A stretch of 29,018 bases of DNA from NCBI GenBank assembly GCA_964519405.1, contig CAZFLA010000028.1, forward strand, positions 1 through 29,018. The letters are read 5' to 3'. This document shows, piece by piece, positions 1 through 9,500 of this stretch. How positions within the stretch are numbered: the stretch's first letter is position 1; every line of letters begins with the position of its first letter. The notes under the pieces are model-generated. The model searched no databases. It saw only the letters and a list, made by a program, of their open reading frames with translations, and had not been told where the DNA came from. Source of the DNA: G963677485 sp964519405. Lineage in GTDB: Bacteria > Armatimonadota > HRBIN16. The translations under genes were made by a program, and so were the position numbers.

Positions 1-2514
1 AAACACGCACTCATGAACCGAGTATAGCGGGTCATGGCGTACGAACCGCTCTAGTGCTTCAACCCCTAACACAAACTCACTAATAGCCAGCTTGCGTTTA
101 GCACCTAACGAACGTCTGCGTAACCGCTGCAGGTTTGGCTCGGTGGAATATTCTGGACCGTAGATAATCCGCAGATACTCCCTGCCCCGGCATTTGACCG
201 CAGGCTGAAGCAGCCGAGTATTCGCATAACTGATGAATTCGTATGGCTTCACGACCATCCCCTCACCGCCATTTGCGGTGAGCTCTTCCCACCAAGCGAT
301 GCCCTTAGCTGCGTTGTTTTCATCAGCTGCATCGATCACTTGGTATGGTGTCGCCATTAATAAGGGATCATCGGTTTGACATAACTTCGCAAGCGTATCC
401 ATATGCCAAACATGGTCGCGATCGGTATATACGCAACCCTCGGTCGCCAGTAAGTGAAACGGAGCTAGCTTCAGGTCATCAATGCTGTTGACTTTCCAGC
501 AATACTGCCGATAAGCATCGACAAAGCGGCTTGCCATCACCTCACGTTCGGCATATTGCGCAGGCAGATCACCCAAATCAACACCTCGCGATGCAGCCGC
601 AATCAGGGCTTCGTTCGCCGCCTTCATGCTAACGCGAGCCGAAGCGCCGACAGCAGCATACTGCCTCTGGATAAGTTCTTGGGCTTTGGCAGACCATGGC
701 ATTAACTCACAGTCAAAACAAGCCCAATCCGTGTTGTACTGCCCCCAGAAATCCGTCTGATCTAGTGCCTTACGAACTCGCTCTAGAAACTGGGATTCCA
801 TCGTCGTATCATCGAAAAAGCGCCGACCAGTGCGGGTATAGCAGATGCCATATCCCTCATCCCTAACTCCAAAGCGAGTTTCAGCCACAGCTTCATCACG
901 GCATATGACAACTACCGCGCGTGATCCCATGTGCTTCTGTTCACACACGACCTTCAGCACGCCTCTACTACTATAGTAGGTGAACGCTTCGGTAGGGTGT
1001 TCTAGATATCCTGGCATACTCGAGGTCTCTGGCGGCGACATCGTTGGCGGCAAGTAGATCAGCCACCGCGGGTTCGCTGCAAATCGGCTCATCACTTCAA
1101 GAGCTGTACGAGCGTTCTCTTCCTGGATATACACCGTCGGCTGCATCCTAGTGGTGATGATACGCTTACCAAGCACATCATCAATATCTAGAACATCATC
1201 TGGGCGTGAGGTTGTGCTGACGGCTGAAGCAGCCAACGGACGCACTGGTTCGTAATACTGCTCATGCGCAGCCACCGACACCATTTCGCGTTCAGGATAT
1301 CGCAGAGCTGTTAACGCTCCTCCAAACACACATCCGGTGTCGATGTCAACCGTGCGGTTGATCCAATCTGGTTTAATAATCGGTGTATGACCATACACCA
1401 CCATGGCGTCACCACGGTAATCGGCAGCCCATTGAATACGCACCGGGAACCCGTATTCATCAGTTTCCCCGGTGGTTTCGCCATACAGGGCGAAATCACG
1501 AACCTTCGCAGATCCTCGCCCCTGCATCTCTTGTTTCATACCGGCATGTGCTACAACGAGCTTGCCGTCATCAAATAGATAATGGCTGATTAACCCGTCG
1601 ATAAATAGCTTCACCTGCTCGCGAAACTCTGGAGATTCTTTAGCTAGTTGCTCCATCGTCTCGGCTAACCCGTTTTTGAGCTGAACATTACGGCCATTTA
1701 GCGCTTTCAGCAGCTTCGCATCATGGTTACCGGGCACACAGTATGCTGATCCAGAAGCAACCATGCTCATCACCAGTTTCAACACCTGCGGCGAGTTAGG
1801 GCCTCTATCAACGAGATCACCCACAAAAACAACTTTTCGGCCTTCAGGATGATTCACTGAATAACCATATGCTCCATCACCACCTTTCGACACAGCATAC
1901 CCAAGCTGACTAAGAAGCTCTTCGAGCTCGTCGATACAACCATGCACATCGCCGATGATATCCAGAGGCCCGTGTTCATGCTTTTTGTTATTCCATAGTG
2001 GCTGCCTGTCGATAACAGCCGCATCCACATCCTCTTGTGTTTTCAACACATACACATAACGGAACCCTTCATACTTCAAGTCGCGTAAAGAGCGCTGCAG
2101 CTGCGACTTCTGCCGCAGCACAACATGGGATCCAAAGCTGCGATCTGGTCGCGATGCGTTGCGCTCCAAACAAACCCGCTCTGGCAGATCAAACACAATG
2201 GCCACCAACAAACAGTGATAACGCCGGGCCAGCTCAACCAGCGACTTCCTCGCTTTTGGCTGCACATTCGTTGCATCGATGACGGTGAGTTTACCCGCAG
2301 CTAGGCGTTTAGCTGCGATGTAATCCAAGACATCGAAGGCGTCATCAGTAGCCGCTTGGCTGTTCTCATCGTCAGACACTAAGCCTCTGCAGACGTCCGA
2401 TGAAATCACCTCAGTCGGCAGGAAATGTCGTTTCGCAAAAGTGGATTTACCCGATCCAGAGGAGCCGATCAGCACCACCAAAGAGAGCTCAGGAAGCATG
2501 ATATCCATATTCAT
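1..2514 (-). CDS. pnkp: Polynucleotide kinase-phosphatase-ligase Pnkp (C-terminus cut by window edge)
   Basis: Trifunctional RNA end-healing and sealing enzyme, partner of Hen1. It phosphorylates 5'-OH ends, removes 2',3'-cyclic or 3'-phosphates, and has an adenylyltransferase (ligase) module. The frame is open without interruption for 838 codons up to the left edge; relatives are about 850-870 residues, so only a short tail is missing. Visible motifs: kinase P-loop GSSGSGKST at residues 17-25; metallophosphoesterase motifs GDVHGC (188-193), GDLVDRG (232-238) and GNHD (262-265); and an adenylyltransferase motif with the presumed nucleophile Lys527 in CEQKHMGSRAVV. In-frame ATGs lie at 2514, 2508 and 2499; 2514 or 2508 is preferred because a GGTGG Shine-Dalgarno lies just upstream. 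It starts 17 nt after the hen1 stop, so the two form an operon. The family assignment is very secure. Confidence 0.95.
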   Translation of the reverse strand, partial: MNMDIMLPELSLVVLIGSSGSGKSTFAKRHFLPTEVISSDVCRGLVSDDENSQAATDDAFDVLDYIAAKRLAAGKLTVIDATNVQPKARKSLVELARRYHCLLVAIVFDLPERVCLERNASRPDRSFGSHVVLRQKSQLQRSLRDLKYEGFRYVYVLKTQEDVDAAVIDRQPLWNNKKHEHGPLDIIGDVHGCIDELEELLSQLGYAVSKGGDGAYGYSVNHPEGRKVVFVGDLVDRGPNSPQVLKLVMSMVASGSAYCVPGNHDAKLLKALNGRNVQLKNGLAETMEQLAKESPEFREQVKLFIDGLISHYLFDDGKLVVAHAGMKQEMQGRGSAKVRDFALYGETTGETDEYGFPVRIQWAADYRGDAMVVYGHTPIIKPDWINRTVDIDTGCVFGGALTALRYPEREMVSVAAHEQYYEPVRPLAASAVSTTSRPDDVLDIDDVLGKRIITTRMQPTVYIQEENARTALEVMSRFAANPRWLIYLPPTMSPPETSSMPGYLEHPTEAFTYYSSRGVLKVVCEQKHMGSRAVVVICRDEAVAETRFGVRDEGYGICYTRTGRRFFDDTTMESQFLERVRKALDQTDFWGQYNTDWACFDCELMPWSAKAQELIQRQYAAVGASARVSMKAANEALIAAASRGVDLGDLPAQYAEREVMASRFVDAYRQYCWKVNSIDDLKLAPFHLLATEGCVYTDRDHVWHMDTLAKLCQTDDPLLMATPYQVIDAADENNAAKGIAWWEELTANGGEGMVVKPYEFISYANTRLLQPAVKCRGREYLRIIYGPEYSTEPNLQRLRRRSLGAKRKLAISEFVLGVEALERFVRHDPLYSVHECVF

Positions 2515-2531
2515 CACCACCAACACATCAA

Positions 2532-3935
2532 CTACTGTAATCGCTCAAAGATCGCCATCTGTGTCGGCGAGCCCACGATTTCGTCCAGATCGCCTATTGG
2601 CCGATATTCCACCGTGTATTTATATCTGTCCGCTATGCCATTCGCCCACGTCCCGAATTCTTCGCGTGTCCACTCAAACCGGTGGTCACGATGCCGAAAC
2701 TGCCCTGCCGGCAGTGTTTCCCACTTTGTGTTGTATTCACGGTTTGGAGTGGTCACCACGACGGTGTTGGGACGGGCATACTCGAAGACGCCCCGTTCGA
2801 ATGCGGTTAAACGTGATGAATCCATGTGTTCAATCACCTCAACAACAGCCGCTGCATCATGACCTGCGATACGGTCATCGCGATACATCAACGACCCCTG
2901 AACAAGATTGAGCCGCTTCCGTTGGAATTCCGGCATCTTGTCGAGATGCAATCTATCCTTGGCTCGTTCCAGCGACCTGCATGACACATCCATGGCCAGA
3001 ATTTCAATAAACTGCTTATCAGCCAGCAGACAACGAGTCAACCGGCCTTCGCCGCAGCCTAAATCAAGCACCCTCTGAGCATTTCTTTGCTTTAAGGCAT
3101 CGACAACCGCAGATAAACGCTGATCATTCAAGCTAACACGCTCTTCCAACGCATCTTCCTGTTTAGCGAGTTGTTCCGTGTGTTCTTCTTCATCAGGTTG
3201 TTCCTCTTCAAGCAGTTGTTGAAGTGTATCGTTAACGAGCACTTTGCGGTGTTTTAGGTAGCGATTGGCTATCAGCTCCTTAGCGGGATGATCCGCCAGC
3301 CACCCCTCACCATGCCGAAGCAACTTCGCTACCTCATCGTCTCCAACAAAGTAGTGTTTCTCATCATCCAATACAGGCATCAGCACATACAGATGCTTCA
3401 ACAGGCTCCGAAGGCACACATTGCCTATGAGCTTCACCGTGTAGTACGAGCTATCACCCCATTCGGGAAACTGGTCATCAAGGATGTGCCTTTGGGTGGT
3501 CACCGTATAGCCTAATGGCTCAAACAGATTCCTGACGACACTGTCACCGCCGCGGCATGGCAGTGTTGCTATCGTGACCTCAAAAGGCAGGTCCACCGTC
3601 ACTAGTTCCTGGCGTTCCCTGCTGGTGCCGCTCATCGCAGTGTTAAACAACTTGCTAATGGCGACACTCATCATCGAAGAGGCCACATACGGACGGTCAT
3701 TAACATACTGAGCCAACGGACCGCTTTCGGTTTTATCACGGTGTCCGCGCACTAAAGATATTGGGTCTACCTCAAGTAGCACAGCAACGGTGCATCTCAG
3801 ATCTGTGGCTTCAGGAAAAAAGCAATGAACAGAACCCGTAGAAACCTGCTTCGTGTGGCAGTTTGCGGGGTGCTTCATTAATAGATATCCCAAATCAGTG
3901 GCAGGTATGTGGGTTGTCGTGATAGTCAGCAACAT
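2532..3935 (-). CDS. hen1: Hen1, 3'-terminal RNA ribose 2'-O-methyltransferase
   Basis: Partner of Pnkp: it 2'-O-methylates the 3' end of a broken RNA before ligation, which protects the repaired site from being cut again. About 467 residues. The N-terminal half is the bacterial Hen1 domain (opening LLTITTTHIPATDLGYLL), known to associate with and activate the Pnkp ligase. A charged linker follows, rich in Glu and Gln. The C-terminal domain is a SAM methyltransferase with motif I VLDLGCGEGR near residue 290 and the Hen1 metal-site residues in EVIEH (about 366-370) and HRDHRFEW (about 415-422). Two ATGs are possible, at 3941 and 3935. I choose 3935 because AAGGGGG lies 7 nt before it but only 1 nt before 3941. 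It is first in the operon with pnkp. Confidence 0.94.
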   Translation of the reverse strand: MLLTITTTHIPATDLGYLLMKHPANCHTKQVSTGSVHCFFPEATDLRCTVAVLLEVDPISLVRGHRDKTESGPLAQYVNDRPYVASSMMSVAISKLFNTAMSGTSRERQELVTVDLPFEVTIATLPCRGGDSVVRNLFEPLGYTVTTQRHILDDQFPEWGDSSYYTVKLIGNVCLRSLLKHLYVLMPVLDDEKHYFVGDDEVAKLLRHGEGWLADHPAKELIANRYLKHRKVLVNDTLQQLLEEEQPDEEEHTEQLAKQEDALEERVSLNDQRLSAVVDALKQRNAQRVLDLGCGEGRLTRCLLADKQFIEILAMDVSCRSLERAKDRLHLDKMPEFQRKRLNLVQGSLMYRDDRIAGHDAAAVVEVIEHMDSSRLTAFERGVFEYARPNTVVVTTPNREYNTKWETLPAGQFRHRDHRFEWTREEFGTWANGIADRYKYTVEYRPIGDLDEIVGSPTQMAIFERLQ

Positions 3936-3998
3936 GGGCATTCCCCCTTATGCGGCGCCGTCCCGCGGCGCACATCCATCAAGTAGATCGTTGTTAGT

Positions 3999-4004
3999 AT
4001 TATA
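3999..4004 (-). promoter_or_regulatory. Candidate -10 box for hen1-pnkp
   Basis: The minus strand reads TATAAT here, about 60 nt upstream of the hen1 start. The hexamer at a 17-nt spacing (4022-4027, GAAAAC) is a poor -35, so only the -10 is convincing. A 6-bp GC-rich stem (3955-3960 with 3966-3971, 5-nt loop) lies between it and the Shine-Dalgarno site and could affect translation. Confidence 0.4.
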
Positions 4005-4132
4005 CACGCAAATGCTTACGCGTTTTCTGCAGCAAGTAGTCACAGTAAGTAGATAAGTGGGCACGCAGGATTTACCATCATCATCAGCTAACCTGAGCTC
4101 ATGAGGATTCCACATCGTGAGGTCACCACACC

Positions 4133-6460
4133 ATGCCTGTTTTCCCACTCGTAGGACTAACTGATAAACCGAGATACGACCAACTGCCCAAGATATCGAC
4201 GGGCAGTGCTCGGCGTGACAGCTTCCTAAATGAATATTTCATGCGTCATTTATCCGTGGATGAACATGGTGTCTATTGGGATACCGGCCCCGTTCCCGGC
4301 ACCACCTGCTGGGCGTGGGTGCTGCAGTGGGACACGCTGGCTCAAGCGCCTTTCGACCGCTCCGCGATGGGATTTCGCCGATGGCAGGGCATCACGGAAG
4401 ACGCCATTCTGCGTCACCTTGCCATGCTGCCGGTCGACCGCTTTGGCTACACATGGGGAGGACCGGTTCGTGTGGAGGCTACCGACCAATGGGCTGGTTC
4501 CATTCAACCGCATTTGGGCTGGCCATGGCCGTTCTACGTACACAACCGCGAGGCAAAAACGGCTGTCGCTTGGGAGTTCAACCACAAACCCGGTGAACAA
4601 CCGGCAGAACGGGATAGCTGGAGCGCTGAAGGTATCTCACTGGAGCCCAATTGTGTTGATTACAGTCTGGCGGGAATGGTAACTGCAGAGGATGGCAAGT
4701 TTATCTCTCCGCAGATGATCACACCGGCATTCCAAACGCCGTTTCTCGATGTCGATATCACATTCAAGAGCGACGATCCGAAACTTGATGCCTCGCAGAT
4801 GATCAACGGAACCCGCATCTACTGGACAACTAACAAGCAGCTCAACTGGAGCGAGGAAAACTCCGTTGACGCCAGTTTCGCGCTGATGCCCCCTTCGCAG
4901 CTTCCTGACTACTTCATGCCCAGCATTAGTCCGGTCTATGCGCGTTACCTATTGTTTTTACCGATGTATATGCACCCTGGATGGGGTAAAAGCGATGATA
5001 CCATCATCACCGCGCTAAAGGTCGCACCTGGCAGCAAGGCTAAAGGGGCTCGGGTGCTGCTTGATCATGTGCGCACAGCATATGACAATCGGTGCATCGA
5101 CACAAACGCAACGTTGATTAACGGCACTGCAGATATGCTGCTGTGGCAATACAATAAGGAGTTCCTAACCTTCCAACTTCCACGGCTGCGCAAGGCATGG
5201 ACTTTCTTAAAAGTGCACATGCAGCTAGATAAATATGGGGTTCCGTGCACAGACTTCATGGTAGGTAAAGATGGATTGGGCAACAAGTCTGGGCATGGAG
5301 TGCTCGGCAGCTATTGGGACCTGTATCCGTGCGGACGCTTCTGTTTGGAAAGCTCGATAGGTGCCATTCAGGCCGCAAGCAAGCTGGCCATTTTGGAAGA
5401 TATGGCCGCAGCCGAAGGCATTCAGGTTCCGACGGTATCAGTCGATGGGCCTGATGGTGTCACAAAAGTCACTTACCACGAAACCTCATCTAGCTTACGA
5501 GCCGCCGCCAAGCGCATCAAAAAGACCGCTGAGATGTTATTCTGGAACCCCGAAAAAGGGCGTTTCGGCAGGAATATCGACATCAACGGGAAACTCATAG
5601 ATTACGGCTTCCTGCACTTTAACCTTTGGGCGCTCGCCGTTGGCATCGGCACAACAGCCCAACGCCGAAGCGTGCTCAGTTGGCTGGATGGCCGCGTTAT
5701 CCCTGGCGACACCGCGGTTGGCGCTGATATCTATAAGTGGCGCTTTGCCCCGCGAACGACCACCAAGCGCAACAGCGATTGGTATTACTGGCCCTGGCAG
5801 GAGTTGATGGATCAAGACCCCAATAACCCGCAGTTCACATGGGGTAACCAAATGCAGGATGGCGGTGCAGTTCCGTTCACCAGCCTCTTCGAGCTGATGA
5901 ACCGAGCGGAGGATGGCTCCAAGCAACAGCAACGGCGAGCCGCACAACGCATCAATGACATCATGCTCTGGTTTCATGACGTTAAATCGGCAGGCGGTGA
6001 TGGTTCCTATTTCTACCGCAAATACTACGACGGGCACCCGGAGCGCGGACGTCAACAAGGCGGCGGCCCAGCAGGTGGATTGGGGCTTGATCGCGAGTTC
6101 ATGGGCGACAGTGCATCCGGCACGATGGTGCCTTTCTGGGCACTGATGGGGCTAAAGCCGCTGAAACATAAGGAGCTGACGGTTCGGCCGTTCCTGCCTG
6201 AAGGTTGGCCCTACCTAGAGATCACCAACTTATACTGGCAGCAGAACCACCTCACTCTGAGGGCAGATAGCAGCTCCGTGACGATCGGCGGAGAGCTTTC
6301 ACACACAAAGGGGTTAAACCTAAAGATCATCTTCAGGGATGTGCCGCGTAACATCACCGTCGAGTTCAACGGCAGGCAAATGCCCCATTCGCGGACTGCT
6401 GACGGGATAACGTGCCGTATCCCGTTAAGTGCAGGCAAACTTTCTTGGAGGGTTATCTAG
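4133..6460 (+). CDS. Putative (alpha/alpha)6-barrel glycoside hydrolase, cytoplasmic
   Basis: A 775-residue protein without a signal peptide. The first 300 residues are beta-rich and aromatic (for example CWAWVLQWDTLAQ, HLGWPWPFYVH). The middle, about 300-620, has the alternating helix and aromatic-loop pattern of six-hairpin glycosidases (MGH1-like, GH63, GH78 and similar), with acidic and aromatic patches such as SYWDLYPCGRF, DWYYWPWQELMD and FTWGNQMQDGG. The C-terminal 100 residues look like the beta-sandwich that closes many of these enzymes (GLKPLKHKELTVRPFLPEG). I cannot name the family or the catalytic acids with certainty. A GAGG Shine-Dalgarno lies 10 nt before the ATG. The stop codon overlaps the start of the next hydrolase by one base (TAGTG), so the two are translated together and probably act on the same glycan, this one after uptake. 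Confidence 0.75.
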   Translation: MPVFPLVGLTDKPRYDQLPKISTGSARRDSFLNEYFMRHLSVDEHGVYWDTGPVPGTTCWAWVLQWDTLAQAPFDRSAMGFRRWQGITEDAILRHLAMLPVDRFGYTWGGPVRVEATDQWAGSIQPHLGWPWPFYVHNREAKTAVAWEFNHKPGEQPAERDSWSAEGISLEPNCVDYSLAGMVTAEDGKFISPQMITPAFQTPFLDVDITFKSDDPKLDASQMINGTRIYWTTNKQLNWSEENSVDASFALMPPSQLPDYFMPSISPVYARYLLFLPMYMHPGWGKSDDTIITALKVAPGSKAKGARVLLDHVRTAYDNRCIDTNATLINGTADMLLWQYNKEFLTFQLPRLRKAWTFLKVHMQLDKYGVPCTDFMVGKDGLGNKSGHGVLGSYWDLYPCGRFCLESSIGAIQAASKLAILEDMAAAEGIQVPTVSVDGPDGVTKVTYHETSSSLRAAAKRIKKTAEMLFWNPEKGRFGRNIDINGKLIDYGFLHFNLWALAVGIGTTAQRRSVLSWLDGRVIPGDTAVGADIYKWRFAPRTTTKRNSDWYYWPWQELMDQDPNNPQFTWGNQMQDGGAVPFTSLFELMNRAEDGSKQQQRRAAQRINDIMLWFHDVKSAGGDGSYFYRKYYDGHPERGRQQGGGPAGGLGLDREFMGDSASGTMVPFWALMGLKPLKHKELTVRPFLPEGWPYLEITNLYWQQNHLTLRADSSSVTIGGELSHTKGLNLKIIFRDVPRNITVEFNGRQMPHSRTADGITCRIPLSAGKLSWRVI

Positions 6461-8541
6461 TGTTCCTTAAATGGGCCATCACCGCCAGCATCTTGCTGAG
6501 CATATCAGCCATCTCGATGGCGCAAAGTCAGCTCAAGGCGACTATCACTTCCAGCCACTACGGCATGGTGTTTACGGAGGGTGAAACACCTGACGTTGCT
6601 GTTATGCTTGAGGGCGATGAGGGGCTCGTTTCACTAGACTACACATTGTCGGAAACGGCTGGTAAGACGAAGTTAAATGGCTATGTGGAGAGGCATCTCA
6701 CACACAACATGCCAATTAAAGTGCCCATCGTGCTGCCTCTGCGCCAACGAGGCCACTACACACTGAGTGTCACCGCACACAGCGGATCTCAGCAGGCTGA
6801 TTGCCGCACCACACTAGCTATCGTCATGAAGCCAGACGCTCCTCAAGCGGACTCACCGTGGGGCATGTTTTGGATTCCTGCCGGAGCGCCATCGATCAGT
6901 AAAGAGCAATTGCCAGAGGCCACAGCCACGAATATGCGTCGGCTTGGTGTCTCCTGGGTGCGGTTTAACTTCTGGGAAGGTGTATATAAAGCATCGGTAG
7001 AGCGCGGAAAAGTATGGTTGGATATTCGCGACATGAAGCGACAAGCTGCCGCATTTCGCAAAGCAGGTATCTCCATATATGGCGAGTTTGCCCAAATGCC
7101 CAAGGCTTTATCATCAGCAGACGGCACCTCGACGGTTGGCGATGCGGGTCCGTTGTATGCGCGTGTGAAGCCAAAGGATTACGCATTGTGGGATAGCCTC
7201 GTGGAGCAAATAGCACGAAGCTTCAAGCAAGAGATCAACGTGTGGGAGGTATGGAACGAGGCAGACATGCCCGGTATCTACTGGTCGGGCACAGCAGCAG
7301 AGTATGTAGAGCTGGTAAAACACACCGCTGCGGCCATCAAACGCGGCAACCCCGTTGCAAAGATCGCAGCAGGCGGTTTCACGTCTCAGGCTCTGGTCAC
7401 CCCCACATTCAAAGAACGGACTCAACAGTATTTTGAGCTTGGCCTCAATAACGCCATAGATATTCTGAGCATCCACTACAGCGATAACCCTCAGACCCAC
7501 CAATTATGGGATCAATTCTGCCGTCAATACAATATCAACAAGCCGATATGGAATAGTGAAGAGATATCTGTCGTTCCGCTGGAGAACCTCAAACGCGGTA
7601 TACGCTCGTTCAAGTTTCTTCACATTGATGTGGGCTATCCCCAATTCCGTCCGATTCTTGATAACAACTGGCAGATCACACCCGCTGGCGTCACCTATGC
7701 CACTGCAGCAAAGCTCATTGGCAGCAAACCATTCGTCAAGCAATACTCCATAGGTTCTTTTGACGTATATACGTTCGGCACTCAGTACCCGGTGTCGGTG
7801 ATCCGCCAGAATACAACCGAGCCTCAGCAAACCAAATTGTTGGACAAATCGCACATCAGCGAATATATTCGGGTCACCGCGCAGGGAGATACCAAACATG
7901 GTATCCAGATGGTCGATGCACTCGGCAGGTCTGTGCCCGTCACTCAAGGTGAAGGCACCATCATGTTCAACATTGCTGACGCCAACCCAATGATTTTCAA
8001 CGGAATAGCTATGTCGGAGCCGTGTGCCTTCGTGGTCGGAGCTGAACGGATATCCAACATCGTAGGGATATCACCCATCAATCAGCAAAAAGTGATCGTT
8101 GCAGAGGCGGAGACCGGTTTATACACTTCTCCATGGCAGGTATGTGATGCCGATGGATGGTCCAAAGGGATGTATCTCTCCATATTTGAAGATAAGGAAC
8201 CGCCAAGCGAGGGATACCAGGTATCGCTTGCTTTCACAGTCGATGAAGCTGGTACATACGATCTGTATTTCTCGGGAAACAGCCTAGCTAGATTGGCTTC
8301 GCCGCGGTCACTGTCGCCGTTTACCTGGCGTATCGATGATAGTGTTACGCACACCGCAGACAACGGATTGCCGCAGATATCGGCAGCAGGAGCACCTGAA
8401 GGGCTCAGCAAGCTGGGCAGCGTGACGCTGCCCACCGGGAAACACACTTTCAACTTACGGCTTACAGGCCGACGCGATGTCCCAGATTCACATTACGCAC
8501 TCTGGTTTGATGCCATCGGCCTTGTAAAAACAGGCAACTGA
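6460..8541 (+). CDS. Secreted clan GH-A glycoside hydrolase (GH39/GH5-like) with C-terminal CBM-like domain
   Basis: About 693 residues from a GTG start at 6460. This start overlaps the last base of the preceding stop, has GGAGGG 7 nt upstream, and puts a clear signal peptide (LKWAITASILLSISAISMAQ) at the N-terminus. A longer frame from 6412 would bury that peptide, so I reject it. After an N-terminal beta-sandwich (about 25-125) comes a TIM barrel (about 130-470). The proposed acid/base is Glu267 in VWEVWNEAD and the nucleophile Glu367 in PIWNSEE, the WNE and strand-7 Glu pattern of clan GH-A. Residues about 555-690 (starting VIVAEAETG, ending HYALWFDAIGL) resemble a CBM6/35-type beta-sandwich. 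The substrate is not evident. It is co-translated with the upstream barrel hydrolase. Confidence 0.8.
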   Translation: MFLKWAITASILLSISAISMAQSQLKATITSSHYGMVFTEGETPDVAVMLEGDEGLVSLDYTLSETAGKTKLNGYVERHLTHNMPIKVPIVLPLRQRGHYTLSVTAHSGSQQADCRTTLAIVMKPDAPQADSPWGMFWIPAGAPSISKEQLPEATATNMRRLGVSWVRFNFWEGVYKASVERGKVWLDIRDMKRQAAAFRKAGISIYGEFAQMPKALSSADGTSTVGDAGPLYARVKPKDYALWDSLVEQIARSFKQEINVWEVWNEADMPGIYWSGTAAEYVELVKHTAAAIKRGNPVAKIAAGGFTSQALVTPTFKERTQQYFELGLNNAIDILSIHYSDNPQTHQLWDQFCRQYNINKPIWNSEEISVVPLENLKRGIRSFKFLHIDVGYPQFRPILDNNWQITPAGVTYATAAKLIGSKPFVKQYSIGSFDVYTFGTQYPVSVIRQNTTEPQQTKLLDKSHISEYIRVTAQGDTKHGIQMVDALGRSVPVTQGEGTIMFNIADANPMIFNGIAMSEPCAFVVGAERISNIVGISPINQQKVIVAEAETGLYTSPWQVCDADGWSKGMYLSIFEDKEPPSEGYQVSLAFTVDEAGTYDLYFSGNSLARLASPRSLSPFTWRIDDSVTHTADNGLPQISAAGAPEGLSKLGSVTLPTGKHTFNLRLTGRRDVPDSHYALWFDAIGLVKTGN

Positions 8542-8553
8542 AGGTCGCTAAAC

Positions 8554-8565
8554 CCAGTTCGCTGG
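8554..8565. terminator. Small hairpin between convergent genes
   Basis: CCAG-TTCG-CTGG forms a 4-bp stem with a TTCG tetraloop in the 27-nt gap between two convergent genes. It is short and lacks a T-tract, so a terminator role is only suggested by position. Confidence 0.2.
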
Positions 8566-8568
8566 AGA

Positions 8569-9459
8569 TTATACTTTCAACGCGGCAGCTAATGCTTTTT
8601 CATAGCTGCCCCATTGAATCTTTTGCAGGTAGACGCTGTTGAGGTCACTTTCGCCAGGCAGACCTCCGATGCGGCTGTGTACCGCGGCACATGCCACATA
8701 GTCAGTGCGGCCCATCCTTACCATTTCGGGCGCGTGCCCGCTGATTTCGTATATGCGGTCTTTGGTAGAGTCGCCGAACTTATACGGGTTCCTGCTTGCA
8801 TAAACAGATACTCGGCCATAATCAAATCCGCTGACGAACAAGAAATACCAGTCATCCTTCTTCAACACGAATGGAGACTCACCGCACTTATACGGTTCAG
8901 GCATGTTGTTGATGACCACAATCGGATCCGACCATTTCAGCAGATCGGGCGACTTCCGAACCTTAATCGGCCCTGTGCTCGCGTAATACATCAGATAGCA
9001 TTTCTCCGACTTATCATAGAACACGCAAGCATCGCGATCGCCTTCCTCAGAAAACACAATGTTGTCTGTCAGATCGGGTCCGGTATACTTCTCCCATACT
9101 TCCAGCTTGGGGTCATGCGACACGAATAATCGGATACTCGCTGAAACTTTGCTCATATGCGAGTAGTAGAGATAAGCGGTCTTTGCGTCCTTCCAGATCG
9201 CATACGGTGCCCACATGTGGTCAATGAGCGGATCGTCACAGCTAATACGGGGCAGATAGACATAGGAACTGTCTATCCTGTTACCCACAGCGTGAAACAT
9301 GCTGGAATCCGGCTGGCTAATGCCGATGCAGTGCCAGCGACCGAGCTTGTCTTGTATCATACACATATCGCTATGCCACTCACCGTTGGATACAATCGGC
9401 TTCGCCTTGTTCCATGGGCAGCTTAGCATGGGGTATACTTTCGGTTTCATATTTACCAT
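8569..9459 (-). CDS. GH43-like five-bladed beta-propeller glycosidase
   Basis: A 296-residue protein without a signal peptide, the size of a single five-bladed propeller. Likely catalytic triad of the GH43/GH32/GH117 superfamily: Asp31 in GEWHSDM, Asp143 in EGDRDACVF and Glu194 in KCGESPFVL; the blade motif HMWAPYAI (81-88) is also typical. Other propeller repeats are visible as YLYYS, YLMYYAS and WYFLFVSG. Arabinofuranosidase, xylosidase or galactosidase activity would fit the fold; the sequence does not say which. ATGs at 9459 and 9450 are both possible; GAGG lies about 10 nt before the first. It follows the TIM-barrel gene by 41 nt and is probably in the same operon. Confidence 0.75.
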   Translation of the reverse strand: MVNMKPKVYPMLSCPWNKAKPIVSNGEWHSDMCMIQDKLGRWHCIGISQPDSSMFHAVGNRIDSSYVYLPRISCDDPLIDHMWAPYAIWKDAKTAYLYYSHMSKVSASIRLFVSHDPKLEVWEKYTGPDLTDNIVFSEEGDRDACVFYDKSEKCYLMYYASTGPIKVRKSPDLLKWSDPIVVINNMPEPYKCGESPFVLKKDDWYFLFVSGFDYGRVSVYASRNPYKFGDSTKDRIYEISGHAPEMVRMGRTDYVACAAVHSRIGGLPGESDLNSVYLQKIQWGSYEKALAAALKV

Positions 9460-9500
9460 CTTCTCTATTCCTCTCGCGTAAGTTATCGTGATATTGCGAA

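Noticed and set aside
5537..6058. 173-codon minus-strand frame
   Set aside because: It is a shadow of the 775-residue hydrolase and has no ribosome site or recognisable protein features.
6412..6459. Upstream extension of the secreted GH-A hydrolase
   Set aside because: It overlaps the previous gene and would bury the signal peptide; the GTG at 6460 has GGAGGG at 7 nt.
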